From NCBI GenBank assembly GCA_027306605.1, contig DAHUZK010000022.1, positions 1 through 37,761 on the forward strand: a DNA stretch of 37,761 nt. The letters are read 5' to 3'. The translations under genes were made by a program, and so were the position numbers. A model generated the notes under the pieces. That model was given only the letters and a program-made list of their open reading frames with translations. It made no database searches and was not told the DNA's origin. This document shows positions 23,226 through 30,553 of this stretch, one piece after another (position 1 is the first letter of the stretch; each line of letters begins with the position of its first letter). The DNA is from Acidimicrobiaceae bacterium (lineage in GTDB: Bacteria > Actinomycetota > Acidimicrobiia > Acidimicrobiales > RAAP-2).

Positions 23226-24502
23226 GCGGCCGCAAGCCCCTCGACGGCGTGCGGGTGCTCGATATTACCATCGCCTATGCGGGACCGCTGGCCAGCTACC
23301 TGCTTGCAGCCCTCGGGGCCGAGGTCGTCAAGGTGGAGAACCCGGTCGGAGGGGACCTGTCCCGGACGAACCCGCCCTACGCCGGTCCCGACGGCCTCTC
23401 GCTGTTGGCCCCCGACAGCTCGTACGTGTCCCTGGCCAACATCAATCGCAGCCGCAACAAACTGTCTGTCACCCTCGACCTCAAGCATCACGAGGCCCGG
23501 TCCGTGATGGAGGACCTGGTGTCGGTGTCGGACGTGTACATCGAGAACATGAGCAGTGGCGCCCTCGACCGGCTCGGCTTCGGCTACGACTGGGCCCGCC
23601 GGGTCAATCCGAGGATCATCTTCTGTTCGGTGAGCGGGTTCGGAGTCGGCACGACTGGTGCGGACGCCAAGTCCTTCGACATGGTCATCCAGGCCCTGAG
23701 CGGGATCATGGAGGCCACGGGTCAGATCGACGGGTTGCCGACGCGGGTCGGGATCCCCATCGGGGACCTGGCGGCGCCGCTGTTCGCTGTGATCGGCGTC
23801 TTGTCCGCGCTGCGGCACCTCGATGCCACGGGCGAGGGGCAGCTCGTCGACGTCAGCATGCTGGACACGCTGACCGCCCTGGTGGCCGGGGAACACTTCG
23901 ATGCCATGGCGGCCTGTGGGGTGCCGGTGCGGACCGGGAACTCGCTGGCCCGGATGTCACCGTTCGGCACCTACCGGACCAAGGACGGGTTGGTCGCCAT
24001 CTGCGCGCCGTCCAACGCGTTCGCGGAGCAGTTGTTCGAGCTCATGAACCAACCCGAGCTCGGCGACGACGATCGCTTTCGCACCCGCGAGCACCGCGTC
24101 GCCAACCGCGAGGCGCTCGACGAGCTGATCGAGGCGTGGACGATGACGTTCACGAGCGAGGCGCTCGTGGAGGTGCTCAACGCCGGCGGCGTTCCGTCGG
24201 CGCCCGTGCGCGGCCCCCTCGAGGCCATCGCCGACGAACAGATGCACCGCCGCGGTGCCGTCGTGCCGCTCAAGGATCCCCGGGTCGCGGACATGCGCGG
24301 TGCGCTCGGCATGGGCTTTCCCGTGCAGTTCTCCCAGTCGGAGGTGCTGATCAACGGCGTCGCACCCGCGCTGGGGCAGCACAACGAGCACATCCTGGGG
24401 AATCTCCTGGGTTACTCGGACGAGCGGCTGCGCGCCCTGCGCGACGCCGGCGCCGTTGGGGAGACGCCTGCCGACATGGCAGCGAAGTCGTCGGTGCCCT
24501 GA
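23222..24502 (+). CDS. Class III (CaiB/BaiF-type) CoA transferase
   Basis: A 426-residue family III CoA transferase, which moves CoA between acids through an aspartyl-CoA anhydride. It shows the N-terminal DGVRVLDITIAYAGPLASYL, GAEVVKVENPVGGD and RSRNKLSVTLDLK blocks, then the probable catalytic Asp182 in GIPIGDLAAPLFA. The C-terminal cap includes GVPSAPVRGPLEAIADEQ. It could pass CoA from succinyl-CoA or a late intermediate to the incoming substrate. Last gene of its unit; a hairpin follows the TGA by a single base. Confidence 0.9.
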   Translation: MSGRKPLDGVRVLDITIAYAGPLASYLLAALGAEVVKVENPVGGDLSRTNPPYAGPDGLSLLAPDSSYVSLANINRSRNKLSVTLDLKHHEARSVMEDLVSVSDVYIENMSSGALDRLGFGYDWARRVNPRIIFCSVSGFGVGTTGADAKSFDMVIQALSGIMEATGQIDGLPTRVGIPIGDLAAPLFAVIGVLSALRHLDATGEGQLVDVSMLDTLTALVAGEHFDAMAACGVPVRTGNSLARMSPFGTYRTKDGLVAICAPSNAFAEQLFELMNQPELGDDDRFRTREHRVANREALDELIEAWTMTFTSEALVEVLNAGGVPSAPVRGPLEAIADEQMHRRGAVVPLKDPRVADMRGALGMGFPVQFSQSEVLINGVAPALGQHNEHILGNLLGYSDERLRALRDAGAVGETPADMAAKSSVP

Positions 24503-24523
24503 CCGGAGGGCTTGACCCTCCGG
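24503..24523 (+). terminator. Hairpin after the CoA transferase
   Basis: CCGGAGGG (24503-24510) and CCCTCCGG (24516-24523) form a perfect 8-base stem with a 5-base loop starting right after the stop codon. There is no T-run. The -35 of promoter E lies in its loop and 3' arm. Confidence 0.6.
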
Positions 24524-24540
24524 CGAACCGGGCCTAATGT
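24512..24540 (+). promoter_or_regulatory. Predicted promoter E (amidohydrolase operon)
   Basis: TTGACC at 24512-24517, a 17-base spacer, TAATGT at 24535-24540. The start of transcription would be near 24547, i.e. at the first base of operator E, with a leader of about 47 bases. It overlaps the terminator of the previous unit. Confidence 0.65.
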
Positions 24541-24546
24541 CGATCG

Positions 24547-24571
24547 TGGAAGTAACTTCCATATGTCGAGA
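24547..24571. promoter_or_regulatory. Operator E, perfect 15-base IclR-box-like palindrome
   Basis: TGGAAGT-A-ACTTCCA at 24547-24561 is a perfect palindrome and agrees with the published E. coli IclR box (TGGAAATNATTTCCA) at 12 of 14 defined positions. The third half-site, downstream, is poor (CGAGA). It lies at the predicted transcription start of promoter E. Confidence 0.75.
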
Positions 24572-24593
24572 AGCAGTGAAGGGTGGCGGAGCC

Positions 24594-25823
24594 ATGACGC
24601 CTGACGTGCAGGAGCAGAAGACCGTCACCTTCCTGCCCGAACCCGAGGCGAGCGACGGGCCGTACACGATCATCTCGGCGGATGACCACGTGGTCGAGCC
24701 GCCGGACACGTTCCGCGGGCGGCTCCCGTCGAAGTACCAGGACGAGACGCCGGTGGTGGTCGAGCTCGACGACGGTACCCAGGCGTGGCGCTACGAGGGT
24801 GAGCTGCTGCCGAACTTCAGCGTGCACGCGACCGTGGGCCGGCCCATCAACGAATCCGGGCTCGAGCCGCAGCGCTTCGAGGAGATGCGGCGCGGTTGCT
24901 GGGATATCCACAAGCGGGTGCAGGACATGGACCTCAACGGCGTCTACGCCTCGCTCAACTTCCCCTCGAAGCTGGCGGGGTTCGGCGGAGCTCGCTTCTC
25001 GCTCTCCAAGGACCTCGAACTGGGCTTCGCGCTCTTCCGCGCCTACAACGACTGGCACCTCGAGGGCTGGGCCGGCCCTTATCCCGACCGCATCGTTCCG
25101 TGCCAGGTGCCGTGGCTGGCCGATCCCGAGGTGGGTGCGGACGAAATCCGGCGCAACGCCAGACGGGGCTTTCATGCCGTGACGTTCCCGGACCAGCCGG
25201 ACCGGTTGGGGCTCCCGTCACTGCACTCGTTGCACTGGGACCCGATTCTCCGGGCCTGTGCCGAGACGGACACCGTCGTCTGCCTGCACGTCGGGTCGGG
25301 ATCGCACATCATCGAGCCGGGACCCGAGTCGCCAGCCGACACGCGCACGATCCTCTTTCCCATCAACGCCCTCATCGCCTCGGTCGATTGGCTCTACTCG
25401 CTGATCCCCGTGCGCATTCCGGATCTGAAGATCATGCTGGCGGAGGGCGGGATCAGCTGGGTCCCCATGCTGCTCGAGCGGCTCGAGTTCTGTGTCACCG
25501 ACGGGCACCTGGACTATCGGGAAGGCTGGCAGGCCGACATTTCGCCGGCGGACGTGCTCCTCCGGAACTTCTACTTCTCGTCCATCTATGACCCCGCCGG
25601 GTTCGCCATGCGCGATCTCATCGGCGTCGACCACATCCTGGTCGAGTCGGACTATCCGCATGCCGATTCGACCTGGCCCCGGACGCAGGCCGTTCTCGAG
25701 CAGCAACTGCGGTCGCTGCCCGAAGAGGACGTGGCGGCGATCACCTACGGCAACGCCGCCCGGCTTTTCCGGCACCCGGTCCCCGAGTCTGCCCTTCGTT
25801 CGGCTGTATCGGTGTCGGGATAG
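24594..25823 (+). CDS. Amidohydrolase-family metal enzyme (PF04909, ACMSD/decarboxylase-like)
   Basis: A 409-residue TIM-barrel metal enzyme. Seen: the first metal motif ISADDHVVEPPDTF (D-x-H), CLHVGSGSHI in the middle, AEGGISWVPMLLERL, and the C-terminal HILVESDYPHADSTWP containing the conserved Asp. This class contains decarboxylases of aromatic or keto acids (ACMSD, dihydroxybenzoate decarboxylase) and C-C or ring hydrolases; similar large actinobacterial members are usually uncharacterised. ATG 24594 is chosen because GGCGGAG precedes it; the frame is open from ATG 24537, but that start lies upstream of the operator. First gene of the unit under operator E. Confidence 0.85.
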   Translation: MTPDVQEQKTVTFLPEPEASDGPYTIISADDHVVEPPDTFRGRLPSKYQDETPVVVELDDGTQAWRYEGELLPNFSVHATVGRPINESGLEPQRFEEMRRGCWDIHKRVQDMDLNGVYASLNFPSKLAGFGGARFSLSKDLELGFALFRAYNDWHLEGWAGPYPDRIVPCQVPWLADPEVGADEIRRNARRGFHAVTFPDQPDRLGLPSLHSLHWDPILRACAETDTVVCLHVGSGSHIIEPGPESPADTRTILFPINALIASVDWLYSLIPVRIPDLKIMLAEGGISWVPMLLERLEFCVTDGHLDYREGWQADISPADVLLRNFYFSSIYDPAGFAMRDLIGVDHILVESDYPHADSTWPRTQAVLEQQLRSLPEEDVAAITYGNAARLFRHPVPESALRSAVSVSG

Positions 25824-25855
25824 GCCGGCGATCGATCCCGAAAGGAGCAGAGCAG

Positions 25856-26587
25856 ATGCAGTTCGAGCCCACTCAGGACAAGCTCTTGCCCGACCTCACA
25901 CCGCAGGAGGAGCTCGTCCTGCTGGCTCGGACGTTGTGGCGCGACGGTTACGACGACCGTCTCGCAGGACACATCACCTACCGCCAGGAGGACGGGACAT
26001 TTCTCTGCAACCCGTGGCTGCTCCTGTGGTCGGAGCTCCGTCCCCATCAGGTGCTCCGGATCGACGGTAACGGCAATCTCCTCGAAGGGGATTGGCCGGT
26101 CCCGATCGGCATCCCGCTCCACCTGGAGCTACACAAGCGGCGAGAAGTCGCCGTCGCCCTGCACCACCACCCGCGGTACGGCGTCATCTGGGCCGACGCG
26201 CAGAGGATCCCGCCGATCTACGACCAGACCTCCTCGAGCGGAGGCGGTGAGCTCGTGTTGGTGGACGAGTACACTGGCCCCGTCAGCGACGCCAACGCCG
26301 CCGCCCTCGCCGTCGAGGCGATGGGGGAAGCGGACCTGGCGCTCCTCGCCAACCACGGAGTCTTCGTGCTCGGCTCGAGCATCCGCGCCGTGCACAATCG
26401 AGCCATTTCCCTGGAAATGCGCTGTCGGAACGCCTACATGGTAGAGGGCCTCGGCGGTGGCAGGGAGATGCCGGAACCCTCCCGTTCCCAGCGGGTCGCC
26501 CGGGATGGCAACGGCTTCCACGGGCTCTGGGAGGCGATGGCGCGCCAAGAGATCGCGGCCGATCCCTCCGTGCTGTCCTCGCGCTGA
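25856..26587 (+). CDS. Class II aldolase/adducin-family protein
   Basis: A 243-residue zinc-type aldolase fold. Metal ligands appear as Glu in PLHLELHKRREV, the HxH pair in VALHHHPRYGVIW and the third His in LLANHGVFVLGSS, so the site is complete. Relatives cleave sugar phosphates or act as decarboxylases or epimerases; here there is no phosphate-sugar context, so an aldol cleavage or decarboxylation of a hydroxy-acid intermediate is more likely. AAAGGAG precedes ATG 25856. Thirteen bases separate it from the next gene. Confidence 0.87.
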   Translation: MQFEPTQDKLLPDLTPQEELVLLARTLWRDGYDDRLAGHITYRQEDGTFLCNPWLLLWSELRPHQVLRIDGNGNLLEGDWPVPIGIPLHLELHKRREVAVALHHHPRYGVIWADAQRIPPIYDQTSSSGGGELVLVDEYTGPVSDANAAALAVEAMGEADLALLANHGVFVLGSSIRAVHNRAISLEMRCRNAYMVEGLGGGREMPEPSRSQRVARDGNGFHGLWEAMARQEIAADPSVLSSR

Positions 26588-26600
26588 CTCTGCGGCGATC

Positions 26601-27491
26601 GTGCACATCGGCTTCACACTTCCGGCGCCCGCCGACGCAGACGGTTATCGCCGCTTCCGTGACATCGTGCGGGCCATCGAGGCGAGCGGCTTCGACCACG
26701 TGCTCGTGCTCGATCATGTCATCGGCGCGTCGCTCGGGCACCGGCCGGATTGGACGGGTCCGTACTCGAACGAGGACCCGTTCCACGAGCCGCTGATCGC
26801 GCTCGGACACGCCGCTGCCCTGTGCGAACTGGAGCTCGTGTCCGCCGTGCTCGTGCTTCCCCAACGCCAGACCGCGCTGGTGGCCAAGCAGGTGGCGGAG
26901 ATCGACCTCCTCTCGGGAGGCCGCGTGCGCCTCGGGGTCGGTGTCGGATGGAATCCCGTCGAGTACCAGGCACTCGGCATGGGGTTCGGCGACCGCGGCG
27001 AGCGGCTCGAGGAGCAGGTGACGTTGCTGCGCCAGCTCTGGAGCCACCCGAGCATCACCTTCGAGGGTCGAGACCACGTGGTCGACGACGCGGGGATCCA
27101 CCCCCTTCCGTCGAGCCCACCCCCCGTGTGGTTGGGGGGAGGGGGCTCGAGGAAGGTCCTCGAACGGATCGGCCGCATCGCCGACGGTTGGATGGTGCCC
27201 CGCCTGGTGCCCGGCCGGGGTTTCGAGGAGGCACGTGAGGTGGTACTCGAGGCGGCGCAGGCTGAGGGCCGGGGCACGGCGCTGGGCATCCAGGCCGGGG
27301 TCTTGGCCCGCTCTCCGGCCGACGTCGACCACGTGCTGCGGGCAACCGAACGCTGGGCGGACGCCGGCGTGACCCACCTGCACGTGACGACGGGCACCTC
27401 CCATCTCTCGACGAGGTCGGCCATCGAGCTCATCGAGGCGACCGGGTCGGCGCTGCGCGCGTATTCGTCGACTCCCATGCTGGCGCGGTGA
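26601..27491 (+). CDS. LLM-class F420-dependent oxidoreductase
   Basis: A 296-residue luciferase-like TIM barrel. Typical features: IGFTLPAPADADGYRRF at the start, GFDHVLVLDHV, SAVLVLPQRQTALVAKQVAE, the LSGGRVRLGVGVGWNPVEYQ block (F420/FMN binding) and PPVWLGGGGSRKVLERIGRI. Such enzymes transfer hydride using F420 or perform flavin oxygenation; actinobacteria make F420. GTG 26601 gives the family-typical N-terminus (V/M-H-I-G-F); longer frames upstream run into the aldolase gene. Coupled to the aldolase by a 13-base gap. Confidence 0.87.
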   Translation: MHIGFTLPAPADADGYRRFRDIVRAIEASGFDHVLVLDHVIGASLGHRPDWTGPYSNEDPFHEPLIALGHAAALCELELVSAVLVLPQRQTALVAKQVAEIDLLSGGRVRLGVGVGWNPVEYQALGMGFGDRGERLEEQVTLLRQLWSHPSITFEGRDHVVDDAGIHPLPSSPPPVWLGGGGSRKVLERIGRIADGWMVPRLVPGRGFEEAREVVLEAAQAEGRGTALGIQAGVLARSPADVDHVLRATERWADAGVTHLHVTTGTSHLSTRSAIELIEATGSALRAYSSTPMLAR

Positions 27492-27552
27492 TGCGGAGCG
27501 GGGCACGGTCTGAGCGGGTTCGGGTGGCGCAACGCGCGGTTCGGCGACGCCC

Positions 27553-29280
27553 ATGACGTACCAGCCGCCCCTTTACGACATTGCCGACGCGTTGGCGTGC
27601 GTCGGTCTCGACGACGTCCTCGCCCTGCCCGCCTTTGCACATATCGACCGCGACTCGGTGCAGGAGATGGTGGGCGAGTTCGCCCGCTTCGTGGCGTCTG
27701 AAATCGCACCCATCGATACGGTGGGCGATGCCGTGGGAAGCCGAGTCGACCACGACACGGGACGGGTCGTGACGCCGCAGGGGTTTGCTGAGGCGTACCG
27801 CCGCTTCGTCGCCGCCGGCTGGCCCGCGGTGCCCTTCCCGGAGGACTGGGGTGGCGACGGCCTGCCATGGGTCGTCGGCATGGCGCTACAGGAAGTGCTG
27901 GCCTCGGCCTGCCTCTCCTTCTCCCTGTGTCCGATGCTGACGCAGTCGGGCGTGGAGCTCCTGGGTCAGTCGGGAACGGCCGAACAGCAGGCCCGCTACC
28001 TCGGCCGGCTGGTCTCGGGCGAGTGGACCAGCACCATGGCCCTGACCGAGCCCGACGCCGGATCGGATGTCGGTGCGCTGCGCACCCGGGCCGAATTTGC
28101 GGCAGGGGTCGGGTGGAGGATCTTCGGCACCAAGGTGTTCATCACGTGGGGTGACCACGACCTGGCCGACAACATCGTGCACTTCGTCCTGGCCCGTGCA
28201 CCCGGCGCGCCCTCGGGGTCGCGCGGGATCTCGCTGTTCGCCGTGCCGGCGCGCCTGGTCGGTCCGGACGGGTCACTCGGCGAGCCGAACGCCCTGCGCT
28301 GCGTCCGTGTGGAGCGCAAACTGGGCATTCACGCCAGCCCCACCTGCGTCATGGAGTTCGACGGCGCCACCGGGGAACTCGTCGGCGAGCTCCACCGAGG
28401 CCTCCCCGCCATGTTCACCATGATGAACACGGCCCGGCTCTCGGTCGGGGTCGAGGGCCTGGCCCTGGCGGAACGGGCGCACCAGGCCGCATGGGCCTAC
28501 GCACAGACGCGGCACCAGGGCCGGCTGCCGGGCACCGATCCGGCCGCCTCGGTGGCTATCGCCGAGCACCCCGATGTCCAGCGCATGCTGCTGACGGTGC
28601 GCGCCACAGCACAGGCCGCCCGCTTGCTCGTCTATGCCACGGCACGAGCGGTGGACGAGTCGCGCCACCACCCTGATCCGAGGCGGCAGTCCCGGGCCGG
28701 TGAGGTGGCGGCCTTTCTCGTCCCGCTGGCCAAAGCCTGGCCCACCGACATGGCTTCGGCCATGGCGTCCGTCGCCATCCAGGTGCACGGCGGCCTGGGG
28801 TATCTGGAGGAATCGGGCGTGACGCAGATCTACCGCGATGCGCGCATCACCTCAATCTACGAGGGCACCAACGGCATCCATGCCATCGACTTGGTTGTCC
28901 GCAAGCTGGGGATCGGACCGGAGAGCCCGCTGATGGGCTTGGCCCGGCGCCTCGAGTCCTGTGCACAGGGGCTCCGCGTGGGTGGCCAACGCGACGCAGC
29001 CACCGTGCTGGGGCAGGCGGCGGACACCTTGGTCTGGTCGGCCAAGTGGCTCGTGGCCCGCCGCGCGGACGCTCCCCTCGATGCGCTCGCCGGCGCGACC
29101 CCGTTCTTGCGTCTGGCCGGGACCACCGTGGGGGCACTCCTGCTCGGCGAGCGCCACCTCCAGCGTGACGGGTCCGGCCCGCTGCCGGCGGCCGATGCCT
29201 TCTTCATCCGCCAGCTGCTCCCGATCGCCCTGGCTGAGGCCCCGGCCATCCGGGCCGGCGCTGGGAGCCTGCGCGAGTGA
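27553..29280 (+). CDS. Large acyl-CoA dehydrogenase with C-terminal extension (DmdC-like)
   Basis: A 575-residue acyl-CoA dehydrogenase of the longer type that carries an extra C-terminal domain (Acyl-CoA_DH_C), as in methylmercaptopropionyl-CoA dehydrogenase. Seen: N-terminal YQPPLYDIADALACVGLDDV, FAD/substrate part MALTEPDAGSDVGALRTRAE, then the catalytic Glu in ITSIYEGTNGIHAIDLVVRK, and an extension of about 130 residues. Unlike the dehydrogenase at 18332, it keeps Glu in the usual YEGT position, so the two enzymes probably act on different acyl-CoAs. A 61-base gap with no operator precedes it, so it should be read from promoter E. Confidence 0.9.
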   Translation: MTYQPPLYDIADALACVGLDDVLALPAFAHIDRDSVQEMVGEFARFVASEIAPIDTVGDAVGSRVDHDTGRVVTPQGFAEAYRRFVAAGWPAVPFPEDWGGDGLPWVVGMALQEVLASACLSFSLCPMLTQSGVELLGQSGTAEQQARYLGRLVSGEWTSTMALTEPDAGSDVGALRTRAEFAAGVGWRIFGTKVFITWGDHDLADNIVHFVLARAPGAPSGSRGISLFAVPARLVGPDGSLGEPNALRCVRVERKLGIHASPTCVMEFDGATGELVGELHRGLPAMFTMMNTARLSVGVEGLALAERAHQAAWAYAQTRHQGRLPGTDPAASVAIAEHPDVQRMLLTVRATAQAARLLVYATARAVDESRHHPDPRRQSRAGEVAAFLVPLAKAWPTDMASAMASVAIQVHGGLGYLEESGVTQIYRDARITSIYEGTNGIHAIDLVVRKLGIGPESPLMGLARRLESCAQGLRVGGQRDAATVLGQAADTLVWSAKWLVARRADAPLDALAGATPFLRLAGTTVGALLLGERHLQRDGSGPLPAADAFFIRQLLPIALAEAPAIRAGAGSLRE

Positions 29281-29286
29281 GTCCCT

Positions 29287-29308
29287 CGGGCGCCTCCCGG
29301 AGCGCCCG
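29287..29308. terminator. Bidirectional hairpin between convergent genes
   Basis: CGGGCGC (29287-29293) pairs with GCGCCCG (29302-29308) around an 8-base loop. It lies in the 35 bases between the end of the large dehydrogenase and the end of the minus-strand metallo-beta-lactamase-fold gene and could stop transcription from both sides. Confidence 0.55.
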
Positions 29309-29315
29309 TGAGATG

Positions 29316-30358
29316 TCAGTGCCGCGTCCAGTAGTGCAAGAGGCCCTCGTGATTGGAGCCGAGGATCCGGTCCTGGGCCACGAGCAGGATGAGGTGGGCG
29401 TGGGTCTCGACCAGCGCCAGCATCCGGTTGAATGGGTCGAGTTCGGCCAGGGAGCGTTCCCTGTGGGTCCACCGAAGGCGCTGCGCCACCGCCGAAACCG
29501 TGTCGGCGCCGGCTGCGACGGCGCTCTCGACTTGTTCGAGCCGGCGGCCGTGGTGCTCCACCAGTTCGTCAATGCGCCGGTGGACGCTCGACGTAACAGG
29601 GCCGTGCGTGGGCAGGAGCGCGGCATCGGGCATGGAACGGACGAGCGCGAGCGACCGGAGATACGACCCAAGGGGATCTGGTGTTAGCACGGGTTCGAAA
29701 CCGATCGACGGGGTAACGTGCGGCAACACATGGTCCCCGGCGAACAGGAGTCCGTCGGCGTGGTCGAAAAATACCACGTGCCCACAAGTGTGGCCGGGCG
29801 TCTCGACGACCTCCAGCCGCGAGCCGTCGCCGAGCTGAGGTCGCCGGGGCTCAGCCACTGGTCGGGCGCCTCCCACATGCCGGGATCGATGGGCACGTGT
29901 CGCCTGAGCGCCGTCAGCTCCCGGAGGAGCTCCGGCGCGCCGAACGAGGCGAGCTGGTCCAGCTGCGCCTGGTTGGGCCGCCGATTGGGAGCATTGGCGG
30001 CGCGCAGCGACGGTCGCTCGCCGACCCCGAGCGCAATGGGGGTGGCGAACTCGCGCCGGACCGCGACGGCTTGGGTGTAGTGATCCCGGTGCGCGTGCGT
30101 GACCAGGAAGCGCTCGATGTCGCCCAAGCCGACGCCGAGCGAGGACAGAGCGCGCTCGCAGGCCTCGCGTGATTCCACCACGGCCCAACCGGCGTCCACC
30201 ATGACGATCCCGTCCGGCTGCAGGAGCACGTAGACGTTCACGGCACGCGGCCCATCGGTCGGGAGGGGAAGGGGGATCCGGAAGATCCTGTCCGTAACCT
30301 TGAAGGCACCGGGAGCCGCCCAATCGTCTTTCGGCTTCGCGCCCGTCACCGGACCCAC
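29316..30358 (-). pseudogene. Metallo-beta-lactamase-fold hydrolase, disrupted by a single-base frameshift
   Basis: Both halves of an MBL-fold enzyme (glyoxalase II/RNase Z superfamily) of about 345 residues are present in two frames. The first has the metal motif LVTHAHRDHYTQAVAV and runs to WLSPGDLSS. The second continues LGDGSRLEVVETPGHTCGHV, then LLFAGDHVLPHVTPSIG and a C-terminal winged-helix-like part (VSAVAQRLRWTHRER). The frames join near 29837, where one extra C in the coding strand (GACCTC-AGCTCGGCGAC) would restore reading. All metal ligands survive, so this is a recent mutation or a base-calling error. The start is uncertain: GTG 30358 or GTG 30349. The intact enzyme might hydrolyse a thioester or lactone of the pathway. 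It diverges from the ligase operon and operator F. Confidence 0.8.
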
Positions 30359-30450
30359 GCGATGGAGCGGAGGCGAACCGCCTTCCAGCCTGCAATAGGG
30401 GACGCAGCCTGACGAGACGCGAATACCCAGGTTGCCGGGGCTTTCTCCGG

Positions 30451-30480
30451 TTGACGAAACCCCGAAACGCCTCCTATTGT
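30451..30480 (+). promoter_or_regulatory. Predicted promoter F (ligase/thiolase/mutase operon)
   Basis: TTGACG at 30451-30456, an 18-base spacer, TATTGT at 30475-30480. The transcription start would be near 30487, inside operator F, with a leader of about 67 bases to ATG 30554. Confidence 0.65.
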
Positions 30481-30482
30481 TG

Positions 30483-30507
30483 TGAAAGTCATTTCCATAA
30501 AGTGGAT
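30483..30507. promoter_or_regulatory. Operator F, three half-sites
   Basis: TGAAAGTCATTTCCA at 30483-30497 matches the E. coli IclR box at 12 of 14 defined positions. It overlaps TTCCAT-AAA-GTGGAT (30493-30507), the inverted-repeat part seen best at site A. This copy shows the complete three-half-site layout most clearly. It covers the predicted transcription start. Confidence 0.72.
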
Positions 30508-30553
30508 TGAGCATAGTCCGCCGCCCGTGCCGTCTCCGAGAGCAGAGAACCCC

